Part shown: positions 1-11,668 of the stretch, piece by piece
Numbering within the stretch: the stretch's first letter is position 1
How the letters are laid out: each line of letters opens with the position of its first letter
Source: Rotaria sp. Silwood1
Lineage: Eukaryota > Rotifera > Eurotatoria > Philodinida > Philodinidae
Reading direction: 5' to 3'
Length of the DNA stretch: 64,000 nucleotides
NCBI GenBank assembly: GCA_905250075.1
Contig: CAJNOP010000002.1
Span: 7,429,565-7,493,564 of the forward strand
Notes under the pieces: generated by a model
What the model saw: the letters and a program-made list of their open reading frames with translations, nothing else
Database searches by the model: none
Told to the model about the DNA's origin: nothing
Translations under genes and position numbers: made by a program

Positions 1-978
1 AAGAACATTGGAGTTCGTACATAACAATATTAAATTAAGCATTTACCATTAAACAGCAATAAAACCTTATGAATGATAATATTTCACTATCGGACGCTGT
101 TCAATTTCATATTATGACTATGACTAGATCTCAAGGAAACTAAGAAAGAAAAAAGCTTAAAAAGCATTTCAAGTCCATGGCCTACTGATGAAGAGTTATA
201 GCCGTTATAATAAAATTTGTATTGAGTATAAGACATTTCCGGAAAAAGCAAAACAAAAAGTTTCTAGCTGAAATTTTGCCTATAGGCAAATTTGATAATT
301 ATTAGATAACTAGTTAGGAAAGTTTCCACGAGAATAAACATGTTATTGCTTGAGATATTTAATTTATAAGTTGACTCGATTATTCTATGTCTTTCTATAA
401 TTTTGATAATTATTAAATCTGCATTATAAACAAAATCTGTTTTGCATTGCCCAAAAATGTTTTTGCTCTTAAATGAAAAAAAAAAGACATTTTTATTAAA
501 ATGATCATAGAGCTCTTCATTGGTAGATCATAAGATTGAATCTTTTTTGTTTGGTATAGTTTTCTTAGTCTAGTCGAAATTTTGTCGCTGCTATCTTATA
601 AAATCAAAGAATATTCAATAATTGATTGTATTCTCTGATTACTTGATTAATTCATGATATTTATTTTAGGTCTTTAATCAGAAGAGCTATTCTTATATAT
701 CTATTGATAAATTTGAGTGATAAGAACATCTTTTTATGAGTATATTAAATATGTGCATGACTAAATTACATATTGCTATCTTATTTTCAATTAGAACTTA
801 CATTTATTCATGTTTTTCTTTTGTTTCATAATTCCATTGTGATTTGATCTCGACTGAACATTATAAAGAATAAAGAGAATCTCATTGTAGATATATGAAT
901 TAATGTTCGTTATTAATCTAAATATATTTTTAGTATATATATATATATTTTTTTTTTTTTTTTCTTTTAATTAATAAG
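1..978. other. Probable intron or upstream part of the GPCR gene
   Basis: AT-rich sequence with no open frame worth calling on either strand. It ends in a long pyrimidine tract (about 947-969) and an AG at 977-978, which is the 3' splice site for the GPCR exon that follows. I see no exon for transmembrane helices 1-4, so those must lie left of the window or be missing. Confidence 0.6.
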
Positions 979-1736
979 GTCGCACAACAAAACTAAATTA
1001 CTACGGATCAATTAGTCAACAATATCCTTTGTTAACTGATACAATAGATATTAATAATAATACGTCTTTAGAAGCTATAGATTCTTATAATTTATTTCAA
1101 TCAACAGTAATTTCAATATTTGTATGTATGCCAAGTAGTGGTTATGAACGTTTTTTTCGTACTTATATACCTATATTCGATATATTACTTGTTGCTGTTA
1201 TTCCATTTTTTCTTCTTTGTTTTTCTAATATTGGTATTATAATATATACAATGCGTAAAAGTCGTCATATGCATCAACACCGTAAACGGGCACATCGTCG
1301 GCATCAACGATTAACAATAATGCTTTTATCAGTTACCTTAGCATTTATCGGTTTAACATGTCCATCAGTTATATTCATATGTGTAAATAAAATGATTCAA
1401 TCAAATCGAATGAAACGCGATGAAAAAACTGATACTATTAATGAATTATTTGGTAGTCGTCAACCGTCAAGTGTACCATTAATTGTTGAAGTATGTGAAG
1501 CATTATGGTATACAAAACATGCAATGAATTTTATATTATATACATTAAGCGGACAAGACTTTCGTCGAGAATTTATTAAATTATTTACAGAATGTTTTCA
1601 TAATCGGCCAACTATATTAAAAAAATTAATTCGACAAACTCCTATGACAACAGAACAAAGAATTGATTCATCATTAGTTGACATACCCATAATCACAACA
1701 AATACAAGTCATAGGAAAAAAAAACCAAACAAGTAA
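979..1736 (+). CDS. Class A (rhodopsin-like) GPCR, C-terminal exon, partial
   Basis: Terminal exon of a seven-helix receptor. The acceptor AG at 977-978 is followed by an open frame with two leftover bases, then 251 codons and TAA. Order seen: a segment of extracellular loop 2 with the expected Cys (IFVCMPSS), TM5 (DILLVAVIPFFLLCFSNIGI), a basic third intracellular loop rich in His/Arg, TM6 (TIMLLSVTLAFIGLTCPSVI), and TM7 with NFILY in place of NPxxY, followed by the helix-8 type sequence SGQDFRREF. This order is diagnostic for the rhodopsin family; the ligand cannot be told. Helices 1-4, including the DRY motif, are not in the window. The upstream in-frame sequence continues past the first TTG/ATG-like codons to the splice site, so the exon does not start translation. 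Neighbour gene is convergent. Confidence 0.85.
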
Positions 1737-2117
1737 TAATCATGAAATAATATCTACTAATTATATGAATTCAAAAGAAACAATATGAACACTTTAATCT
1801 GTTTGAACATATATTTATATTATTGGTCAATAATTAGCTTTGCTTTTCTCTTTCTTTCTTTTTTTTTTCAAAAATAATAAAAATGAAGTCTTGTCTTTAT
1901 TTATTAATAACCTGAGATCCGCTGAAACATTTAACAAACTAAAGAAAAAGAAAACGATTAAGAACTACGGTATCACAGTGTTCAAAAGAAAAGAGACAAA
2001 CTTGAATTAATTAATGAAGAAATGGCTAGTAAGGATTCATTCTCTGTTAAGAAAAAAAAAGAAAAAAAGAAATATTTGAAAGACAAATTAAAACTAAAAT
2101 AGATAAATTAACAACTT
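1737..2117. other. Spacer between convergent genes
   Basis: 381 bp between the stop of the GPCR (+) and the stop of the SLC16-like gene (-). It is A/T-rich and should hold both 3' UTRs. No other feature seen. Confidence 0.5.
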
Positions 2118-4512
2118 TCAAACATCGAGTCTATTTTTTTGTAAAACGTTTTCTTCATCTTTGCCTTCATTTGTTTCAAGATCACGATCAGGTGGAACAC
2201 ATACAATACAAAAATGAAAGAATGAAGCCACAATTATCATTGCACCACCAATAGCAAATGCCATATCATATTTTTTAGTATAATCTTTAAGAAAACCTAT
2301 TCAACAAAAAAAAATAAATAAAAAATAAACAAAAAAAACTAAATCATTTTAATACAAACCAGCAGCAGGGGGACCAATAACTGATGTTACACCACGAAAT
2401 AGAAAAAGAATACCGAAAGCTGTTGTATATCGATCAAGACCCACGCAATCGCATATAATACTTGGCAATAAAGACATATGAGGTGCTAAAAAAATCAACA
2501 TCAAATATCAATTATATTTTTCTATTTACAAAAATTTTTCATTACCAATAGCAAATCCACATAGACCAGCATAGAGCGCACATGTCGTAAAATTATATGC
2601 ATAGGCTGCTAAAACAGTCAGAATACCAGCCGTAAATAAAAGTGCATTATGAACACGTAATGAGCTTAAATGTGGTATCATAGCAATTGGTCCACCAGCA
2701 AATCGACCAAGTGTATTAAAAAAACCTAAATGAGTATTAATTGTTCATAACAAAACAAAAAAAGTTGTTTATTTATTTGTTTTACCAAAGACTGTTAATA
2801 AAAATGAAGCTTTTGTTAGATCAATTTTCAAATCTTCAGTTGCAAACGAAACAAGACACATAATTGGTAAATAATAACCAAGCATAGAAAATATATTTCC
2901 AAGACAAATTAATAATAATTGTTTATTTTTTAATATAGAAAAATCTGTCATAGCTTTAAGTATATCAGCGAATGCTTTAAATGCTGAATCTTTCTTTTTT
3001 TCTTCATCTGTTAATGCTGGAATATTTGTTATAGATGCCATATATGGATTTTTATTAGCTAATGACGTATGTGATCCATGATGAAGTTGCAATTTTGATC
3101 CAGTAAATAAAGCATCTTTTTTATAGAGTGGTCGTGAAGCATCTTCAGGATTTGAAACACCAACACGATTATGTGTACTACCAATTGATGTTTGACTTGA
3201 TGATGATATTGTACGAACGCGTGGAGTTGTTTGAGTAGGTGGAGCTAATGATGTACCATTTACTGTTGCAACAGGAGGAACATCACTATACGATATTGCA
3301 CTCCCATTCTTATTCTGGGTTGATGTATCAACTGATGATAATAATGGCTAGAAACATGAATATTTGAATATTAATATTTTTCAATGAAAAAATAATAATA
3401 CTGACTACACGTGTGTCTGCTGTTGCTTCTTGAGAAGCTGAGGGTTTCTGTTGATCACTTTTTAAGTAATTATTAACAGGAGTTCTGTAACAATAAATAA
3501 AAGTATTGATCTTACAAACATAAAAAGAAAATTATTTAAATACTTACTCCAATTCAATATCTCGTTTAATTGGTACTTTTTGAGGTTTTAATGGTTGCAT
3601 AATTGCACCAAATGCAATACATGTTAACATTATACCAGCAAATATAAGCATACCCATTTTCCAACCCAATTTCCCCATTAAAAAATTAGCTAATGGACCA
3701 AAAGATAATGCACCAATACCTGTACCTGCAGTTACCAAACCTAGCAATCAGCAAATAATTTATAATAAAAAAATTAATATATCCAAATAAAAAGAAAAAA
3801 CAAGATAATTTTACCATTAGCTACAGCTCGTTTTTTGTCAAAATAAAAGGATACCATTACTACTGATCTAAATTCAAGAAGAAGCAGATATTTAATCAAC
3901 TTATTTTTTTTTATTTAACATACGGCAGATAAACCATGCCAAAAAAGACACCTCCAAATATACCATAAATAATCATCATTGCCCAAACATTTGGTGAAAA
4001 AGTAGACAATACCATACAAGCTGCTGCACCAATGCTTCCAATAATAATAATTGGTCGACAACCATATCTATTAGCTAAACCTGATACAATTGGACCTTTG
4101 AAAATAAATTGTAACATTCATAATACAAAATATCTAGTGATAATAAATTATACTAACCCACTAATAAATAAACACCACAAGGAACAGAACCAACCATAAG
4201 AATAAGCATATCCGAACATTCAAAATGTTTTTGAAGATGAACTTTCATTGTACCAAATGCAAATAGAGTACCATCGCACACAAGATTACATAACTGAATA
4301 GAAAATTATAACAATGAATATCATAAATAAAATAAAAAAATAAAACAATCAAACGATACCATTGCTGCAAAAGCAATAACCCAACCAAATCCTCCATCAG
4401 GTGGTATTGCAACATATTCATATTCTTCTTCATAATTATCATTGTCAATTTTTTTTAATCGAACTTGTTCATCATCTAATTTATTATTGTTTGATACTTG
4501 TTTCGATGCCAT
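2118..4512 (-). CDS. Monocarboxylate transporter-like protein (SLC16 family, MFS)
   Basis: Proton-coupled or facilitated monocarboxylate carrier of the plasma membrane by family. Ten exons on the minus strand: 4512-4360, 4293-4158, 4095-3924, 3867-3815, 3740-3548, 3484-3409, 3347-2786, 2725-2546, 2485-2360, 2296-2118. All joins have GT..AG and the phases sum to 609 aa. The MCT signature in TM1 is clear (PPDGGFGWVIAFAAM), as are the loop 4-5 pattern (NRYGCRP) and the FYFDKKRAVANG block before TM5. Six helices, then a long hydrophilic Ser/Thr/Asn-rich loop of roughly 150 residues (exons 6-7), then six more helices and a short acidic tail. This loop is longer than in well-studied MCT1-4. I chose the ATG at 4512; an out-of-frame ATG four bases upstream gives only a short peptide. 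Substrate cannot be inferred. Confidence 0.9.
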
Positions 4513-7500
4513 ACATCTAATGTACTCGTATAACCTCACCAAAACTTAAACAAATAATATTTTTACTGTTTAAAACTCACACCTGCAAAGGCAAAAAAAA
4601 CAGCAAGAAAAAGATTAGAACGATTGAATAATGTGCAAGGATACAAGAAAAACCATGCATAAGAAGAAAAGAAAAAGAAGAAAAGAAAAATCGCATCACA
4701 CACAATAGAGGTATTGGCTAATTCATTGAGCCGTAACACCTATTTAGTGTATCAAGGTTTATGAACAAGAAAAGAAAAACGAGAATCGTGAAGGACACAG
4801 GGGCAGTAATAATATAACCTTCGTTCATTTCTTGTACTTTTGCATAATATCAATATAGATCTTCTTACCAGTTACAAAAAGACAAAGAAGAACAAGAAAG
4901 AGGGTAGATAAGCAGTTATGAATATCAGATAATATCAAGAGTATATAGGTTTTTCGAGACAAAAAGTATATACTTTCTTTTTTTTCTATTCTCTTTTATT
5001 TTTGCCACAAAACCACTTTTTATATTATTCTTAGCGATGAAGAAGGAAAACGTCACAGATGGAGTTATTTTGCATTTCATAATAGTTTTACAAAGCTATT
5101 TTGTTGTTTTTTTTTGGGGCAATGTTTCATATAAAAGAAGTAACATATGTTGACAAGGTTCGAAAAAGAAAGAAAATTATAAGTAAATGGAAATACAGTT
5201 GACCGATTAAAAACAGAAAACGAGTATGAGAATAGTGCAATTATGATTATGAAGTGCTTTTTAAAGTCATCATCAAATTTACGATAGAAGAAGAAGAAGA
5301 AGAAGAATTTTTATTGGACAAGAAAATATTTTTGTTTGTCTATTCTTAACTCTTTCTAACGGCAACATTTTAATAGTCGTTTATTTTTTTCATTAAATAT
5401 AAAAATTCACATCTTTTTTGTATTACTTAAGACGTCAACATGTCCGCATTCATATGCTGTCGTTAAACATTCATTTTTCGATTGTATTACGAATATAAAG
5501 AATACCTCTAAGTCAAGGTTGTTACTTCATACTTACGTTTGAATCAATAATTTGAACACAAATGGTGTGTCAGTGAACACGATGATGGTATAAAAGACTA
5601 ATCACACGCAACAAAATGCCGACTATACAGTATATGAAAAGAATTTTCTGTCTTGACTAAAGAAATCTATTGACTATTCTGCTGATTTTTTTCTTGTAGC
5701 CTTCTATACGCACATGTAGACATTTCTGTTACAATATATATTCGCTGCTGTGCGTATATATGCGAGAGAATGATGATTTTTCGCTAAGAAAATTCACAAA
5801 CTTATACTGTATAATGCAAGATAGATGTTATTTCTTTCTTTTATTCTACAACAAGTCAATGAACTATAAAATATCTCCAAAAGAAAAAAAATACTTATAT
5901 AATACAGAAAGAAAAAAGATGACGCAATGAAATAGTATAACAAGGTCATGGTCATTTTCTAATAACCATGGTGTTTAAAGCTGTAACATATAAAAATGAG
6001 TTTTTTTTTTCTCTATTGAATTGGACAAAATATGAATCTTTAAGTTTCTTTTTTTGACGGAAAAATACAACGAAAAACATCAATCTAAGAGATAGTAAAG
6101 TACAATCATAAGCTATAGACCTTGTTGCGCCTGTATGATTAATCCTTTTTATTTTCAACCGTTTCGTTACATGTGTCTTACCTTTTCTTTTTCTTTACAT
6201 AAATATACTTCGTCGTTTCTATTTCATCTACCGTTCTCTATCATAATTATTTGGACGGAGGATAAAAAAATTTTAACTCCAACAAAACTCTTAGATTAAG
6301 AAAAAAGAAAGAAAAAACAAAATGAAATTTGACTACCAGGTATTAGTATAGAAAGTGTACATATAAAGAAAGAAATACAATTTCAATTCTTCATTAACAA
6401 TAGCCTTTGAAAAACGACATTGATATACAATAAAAAAAAATTCTTCTATCCTTCAACAGGTATCACCCTACACCAAAAATTTATTACAATGATATTCTAT
6501 GCAAACGAAATATATATTTTAATTATAATTCCCTTCCAAGCTTTCTAAAGAATACTTTTTGTCAAAGCTTTTACAATAATTGTCATTATTCAAAGAGAAA
6601 ACGATTGCTTAATTGAAATTCATATTATGTTACATTTTCTATTCCATCTAATCATGTAGTAATAAAGAAATCTTATATCTTTTTAACAAATATATTCATA
6701 CTCAACAACCTTAATTTTATTGACATATTTGTAAATTTTGGTATGTGTGAGTTCAGTTTATTGGTGATACCTTGGTTATGATGACAAACAAAGGAATAAC
6801 AGAAGAAGAAGAAGAAATACAAAGAAGAAACAGTTAGAGAACAAAATAACGAATGTAATATCTGACAACCATGGAATAGAAAGAACACGAATCTATGTAT
6901 AAGAATAGATTGGAAAAACATCCTTTATGATCTAAGATAATGCGGTGCGAAAGTTCCCATACGTGATGCCGGGGAAAATCGCAGATACGCGATGTGAACA
7001 TTTCTCATACTAGTATATGTCCTTGAATTCTCCACCTGAACAATATTAAGTAAAGCAGATACTTAAAAAAAGTGTATATTTATCAACTGTTTATAGACAA
7101 TAATTCAATTCTCCTCATATTAATATTTGTTGTAAATTTACTAATCGGATTAGAAGCAGGAAAAGAAAATGATTCTACGCAGAGAATGAAATTTCAAAAA
7201 GAACTATGACGTTGTGATATTCTAATTATATACTATTATATTACGAAATAGAACATTGTTTCGAGCTATTAATTTAATTTTTTCATCTTATTTTTCTAAC
7301 TAAATCAATAAAATAGAGAGATGCTTTTAGTAATCTATATATATACTATTGTGCAATGAATAGTTTCGGTTAAAATTTCTTTTGTTTTCTTAGTTCAAAG
7401 ATTATTTTTATGAAAGTTTTGATTTATTTCTAACAATAGAATACATGACACATATTATACTTTTATTCTTATTTTTTTTTCCTGAATATGTTTTTATACA

Positions 7501-7597
7501 AGTACATATTTTTGATTCTACGTTGATTATCATTCGCTATTTGCATTAAAACAAAAAAAAATTTTATACGTTGTACTCGTTTAAACAAAAGATATTA
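4513..7597. other. Gene-poor spacer upstream of the SLC16-like gene
   Basis: About 3.1 kb of low-complexity AT-rich DNA with many short A/T runs and a GAA-type run near 5287-5304. It probably contains the promoter and 5' UTR of the SLC16-like gene: on the minus strand a good 3' splice site (TTTGCAG) near 4578 could end a 5' UTR intron. The short open frames here (5952-6158, 6673-6921) look like chance. Confidence 0.45.
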
Positions 7598-9069
7598 TCA
7601 TGAAAATAAAACATTGTCCTTAATATCTTCTTCTATTGGATTGTTCTCAAATTTTTCAGGTAATGTTTGTTTTTTCTTTTCATCGTCATTGGTTACTGTT
7701 GAAAATTCAGTATTAAAATGACGATTTATAAAAATAGTAAATGACGTGTCTTCAGGCATTGACGTTGTATTATCTTGAGCTATACAAAAAAAGAAAGAAA
7801 AAGTATTGAGAGATTTATTAAAAAGAAGAAATGGAAAAAATACCCTTACTTAATGTTGAATTACTTTCAACAATACTTATCATTGCACTATTTGATGACG
7901 TCTCCACATATTCTTGACTTTCCATTATCGTTGTTAATTCGTTTTTTGTTGTCATCATAGTTGTGAAGTGATGACTACTAGGTGCAAATGTTGTTTGTTG
8001 ATTAGATATTGTTGTTTGAATAGTTGTCGAAATAGTCGTTTGTTCATTAGATATTGTTGTTTGAATAGTAGTAGTCGAAACAGTCGTTTGTTCATTAGCT
8101 ATTGTATCCGATGATGGATAAGTTTTCATTGATTGTGTATCAGAATATATATGCTCATTTTGTTTTGTTCTCATTATCGATGATGACATATGAACATTTT
8201 GAGTTGTTAACGTATGTAAATTATTACTTGTCAAAATGACAGTTGTTTGTGGCCAATATTCATTTTCTGTTTGCTCATTGGTTATTGTTGTCAAATCTAT
8301 ATTGATATATATAATAATAAATGAATAAATAAATAAAAGAGTAAATTCATATACTCACTTTCTTGATTTATAAAAAGAAATCGACTATTATTTGATGGAA
8401 TTAAGAAGTTCGTTTCAGCAGGTTGTGACATAACAGCCATAAGTGTATTACGAGAATCTAAGATACCAAAAAAAAGAAAGAAAAATCTTTCTTTATAATG
8501 TTAAACTTGAACAATTTATTTTTCGAAAAAATAACACTTAAGGTTATTACTTAACTCTTAAAATTTTTTATCATCATGTATATATATATATATATGTATG
8601 ACATCATAAAATATTTTATATGCTTTATTTTTTATGATACGAATTATGTGTAAAATAAAAAATGTATGTCAAGTTTAGGTACTAAAATTATGATATGATA
8701 AAAAAAAAGAATTTTTTAAAGTTTCTATATTGACATTTAATAATTGATTTTGTCAAATAATAAAAAAAAATCTCACATGCAAGAACCACTGTGAGTATAA
8801 TAATACCAATAACAACAAGACCTAGAATTATCATCAGAATAGCAGCTTTACATGCGCGTGATAATCGTTCTTCACGTGGATTCTAAAAATATAAATTGTA
8901 TTCTTTTTTTGTCTATTGATGAACCAAAAAAAGAAAATATTTTCTGTTTTTTTTGTTTCTTTACCTTTGTAAGTAACACATGATTTGTTGCTATAATATC
9001 ATTCAAAGCTGGATTGCTCAGATCAGTTTGATTTTCATTTTCAATACGAACGATTGATTTTTTATACAT
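7598..9069 (-). CDS. Single-pass membrane protein with Ser/Thr-rich (mucin-like) ectodomain, unknown
   Basis: I do not recognise a family. Five exons on the minus strand: 9069-8965, 8882-8777, 8457-8359, 8296-7850, 7779-7598; phases agree and give 312 aa. Residues 1-45 are polar, with a basic segment (NPREERLSRACKAA) just before one hydrophobic helix of about 23 residues (ILMIILGLVVIGIIILTVVL), which suggests a type II orientation with a cytoplasmic N-terminus. The rest is a Thr/Ser/Gln/Asn-rich region containing imperfect repeats of the type ISNEQTTxSTTIQTT, a typical O-glycosylated stalk, and an acidic C-terminal tail. The ATG at 9069 has an in-frame TAA directly before it, so this start is firm for this transcript. 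A second possible first-exon route exists (see 10752-10804). Confidence 0.75.
8579..8595. repeat. (TA)n microsatellite
   Basis: Short run of TA dinucleotides in an intron of the mucin-like gene. No function inferred. Confidence 0.7.
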
Positions 9070-10751
9070 TTATAAGTATATATATATATTTAAATTTAGT
9101 TGTAAGAAGAATAATCGCTGACGATCAGATTTGTGAGTTTGAAAAGAAATGAAATATGGTTGAAAATGAATGTGGGACGATATCCGATGTGTGTATTTGT
9201 ATGTACACCATCGAATGCTAGGTAACCACATGTACAAAAGAAAAAAGAGAGAAAGAGACAGAAAGGACATTTATGTAAGTTCTCTCTTGTGTCGTTGTTC
9301 CGTAGGACGCATACATATACATAATTGTGCCTCGCTCGATTGTTCAATCATTTTTGTCAGTTCCATCAATTCATGTATATGCAGCTTGCTCTTAGCGGAA
9401 TAAAAAAAATGAAGTGAATTAAGTGAAGTGCAGCATAGCGATGAAGTCAAGATAACTGTATGAGTCCACTTGTTGGCTGTCGACCGCAACGAACGACAGA
9501 ACGATTTGTTATTCTATATATATACATACATATTGACTGTATATATGTGAATTCATCATAGTTCTTCTTGTAGAAGACACACATATAAATATATTGTATT
9601 GTTCAGATAGAGACATAGAGAAAGATACGATGAACAACTCTACGATGTGAAGACTTATAATCACGTGAATAGCAATATGACCTCTGTGTTATTGTGCAAT
9701 ATATAGACATTATCAAGAATATGAAATTTCAAAATGAAATATGAAGAAATAACAGTGCAAAATCAATCATTATTGATCAATTTCAGTTCTTCTTCTTACG
9801 TTTTATCATATAAGACCTTTTTTATGTAAATTTGTGGCAATTAATCGATCGTTTTTTTGTCATCATTTATTCCTTCTTATTTTCCTTAATGATAAAAAAA
9901 CACAGACTTAGAACAGAAACAATATTGTTTGATCCCTTTTGAGTAGATATACTCATGGTTTATTTATGCATTCTAAACTCGGGTGAATACTCATAAACAT
10001 GTGAAATATGAATCGTCATGCATAGAACATTTACTATGCATACATCCATTAATTGAACAAAAAAAAAGAACATTCCGATGAAGTTGAAACAAATCATACA
10101 TCGATTTTCATGATCATTATCAGTAAAAAAAAATGGAAGAAAAGAACACAAGAGATATATTTCTACTAGTCAATATATTGTATTTGTATCTATATTTATT
10201 TTTTGGTTTCGAATAAGAGATATACAAGTTTATATAGATTATTTTATTTTACTCGACAATATTTATATCATCTTTTGATGCGTATATAATTGAGATATAT
10301 ACTTTCATTGTGTATATTGCTATGTGTAAAACATGTTAGCTATTTTTGTGTTTTTTTTTCGATAGCAAACAATAGCACAGTAGTAGTTTTGTCATTGTTC
10401 TTTTTTTCTTCTGTTTGAGACCTTTTATATGTGAGTGATTGCAAGTTACATTGGTACGGCACAATCAATGAAGCAATTTTGTTATTTTTTCCTACGCAAA
10501 TCTTTAATAACAGACTTTTTTTCTTCTTTTGTCAATTAGATAATAGATATTGCCTTAGAATATCTCGACAAAATCTTTCTCTTCTTTTTTCTTCTTTTAT
10601 ATTGACTTTTAATTTTATTTATTAGAATACTTCTCTCTTCTTCTCATACCCATCATCGATGGAGCATCATGGTAATAAGTAGAAATGGAAAAAATGGCGA
10701 TGATTCTACTCAGCTGAAAGAGCTATCAAAACGTTTTATTCATTAACTCAC

Positions 10752-10804
10752 CGGATTATTTAGACCTTTTCTTCGAATATCCCCTTTTTTTGTGTCCTTT
10801 GGAT
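10752..10804 (-). other. Candidate alternative upstream exon of the mucin-like membrane gene
   Basis: On the minus strand a 53-bp open segment is bounded by a good acceptor (ACTTACAG, AG at 10806-10805) and a strong donor (GTGAGT from 10751). It encodes a basic stretch with DPKDTKKGDIRRKGLNNP. It starts with two leftover bases and ends in phase 0, the same phase at which exon 2 of the 7598-9069 gene begins, so it could splice directly to exon 2 and give a different cytoplasmic N-terminus. No start exon was found further upstream. This is inference from splice signals only. Confidence 0.3.
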
Positions 10805-11458
10805 CTGTAAGTATTAAAAAAAAATAATACTTTGCATTAAACAAGTAAAAAGAACGGAGAGATTTTCTTTTTTTTCTCTGATTCACACAAGATTGTGCTG
10901 TAAACATTTTCAATATAATGATCATAATAATAGAAAAAGAAGGAAGCATAGAAAATTCTTGTTGCTCTTTAGTGTTAATAGTTTAATACTGCCAGAAAAA
11001 AAAACACATTATACTTTGAACGTAAACAAAGAAAAGAAAACTTGATCTTTTGTCTGCATGCCTCATTTGTTTATTATTCGATCTTGTTTCGAACTAACAA
11101 CAGAAATAGATTAAAATATACTTCGGTATTTTTCTGAGATGTTTTCGTGCATATAAAAATATAAAGAAGATGACAGGTAGTCGTTAGTACTACAATCAAG
11201 AGTGCCTAATCGGCATAATATAGCACATCTAGTTTCTTTTTTTTTCTCTAGCTTCAGGGTATAATTCTTATGTATGGATGAATGTAGGTGGAAAAAAGAA
11301 TATGAATATTGAAATCGTCATTTCTCGTTCTCTTTATGACGGATGATGATGATGATAGTAATAGTGTCTCGAACTCGTTTTTTTCCTTTTTCCCATCTTC
11401 TCTTTTTTTTTATCTGCCAGAACAATACCAGTAAGCTCATATAGACATCATTACTGTA

Positions 11459-11471
11459 GAGAGAGAGAGAG
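11459..11471. repeat. (GA)n run followed by G tract
   Basis: GA dinucleotide run followed by a six-G tract (11471-11476), about 200 bp before the synaptotagmin-like coding start. Could be a GAGA-type promoter element, but nothing shows this. Confidence 0.5.
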
Positions 11472-11668
11472 GGGGGAGTAAAAGAAACTCATTATAGGAT
11501 GCGCGCTTTTATCCACATCTACACGATTACAAGATTTTACCGACTTGCACGACTACACTACACATTAACAATGTATAAAATAATTTTAAGAAAATAACTT
11601 TCATCATTTGTTTGTTTTAGTTTAAAATTTGATTTCTTTTGTTTTACATTTATTTTCAAATTAAACAG

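Larger units (their letters stand above)
9070..11668. other. Spacer between divergent genes, likely promoter region for both
   Basis: 2.6 kb between the mucin-like gene (-) and the synaptotagmin-like gene (+). It is AT-rich with scattered microsatellites, including (TA)n near 9079-9089 and 9517-9525 and (GA)n at 11459-11471 followed by a G run. Overlapping open frames on both strands at 9096-9489 lack splice or family support. One candidate minus-strand exon lies inside (10752-10804). Confidence 0.45.
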
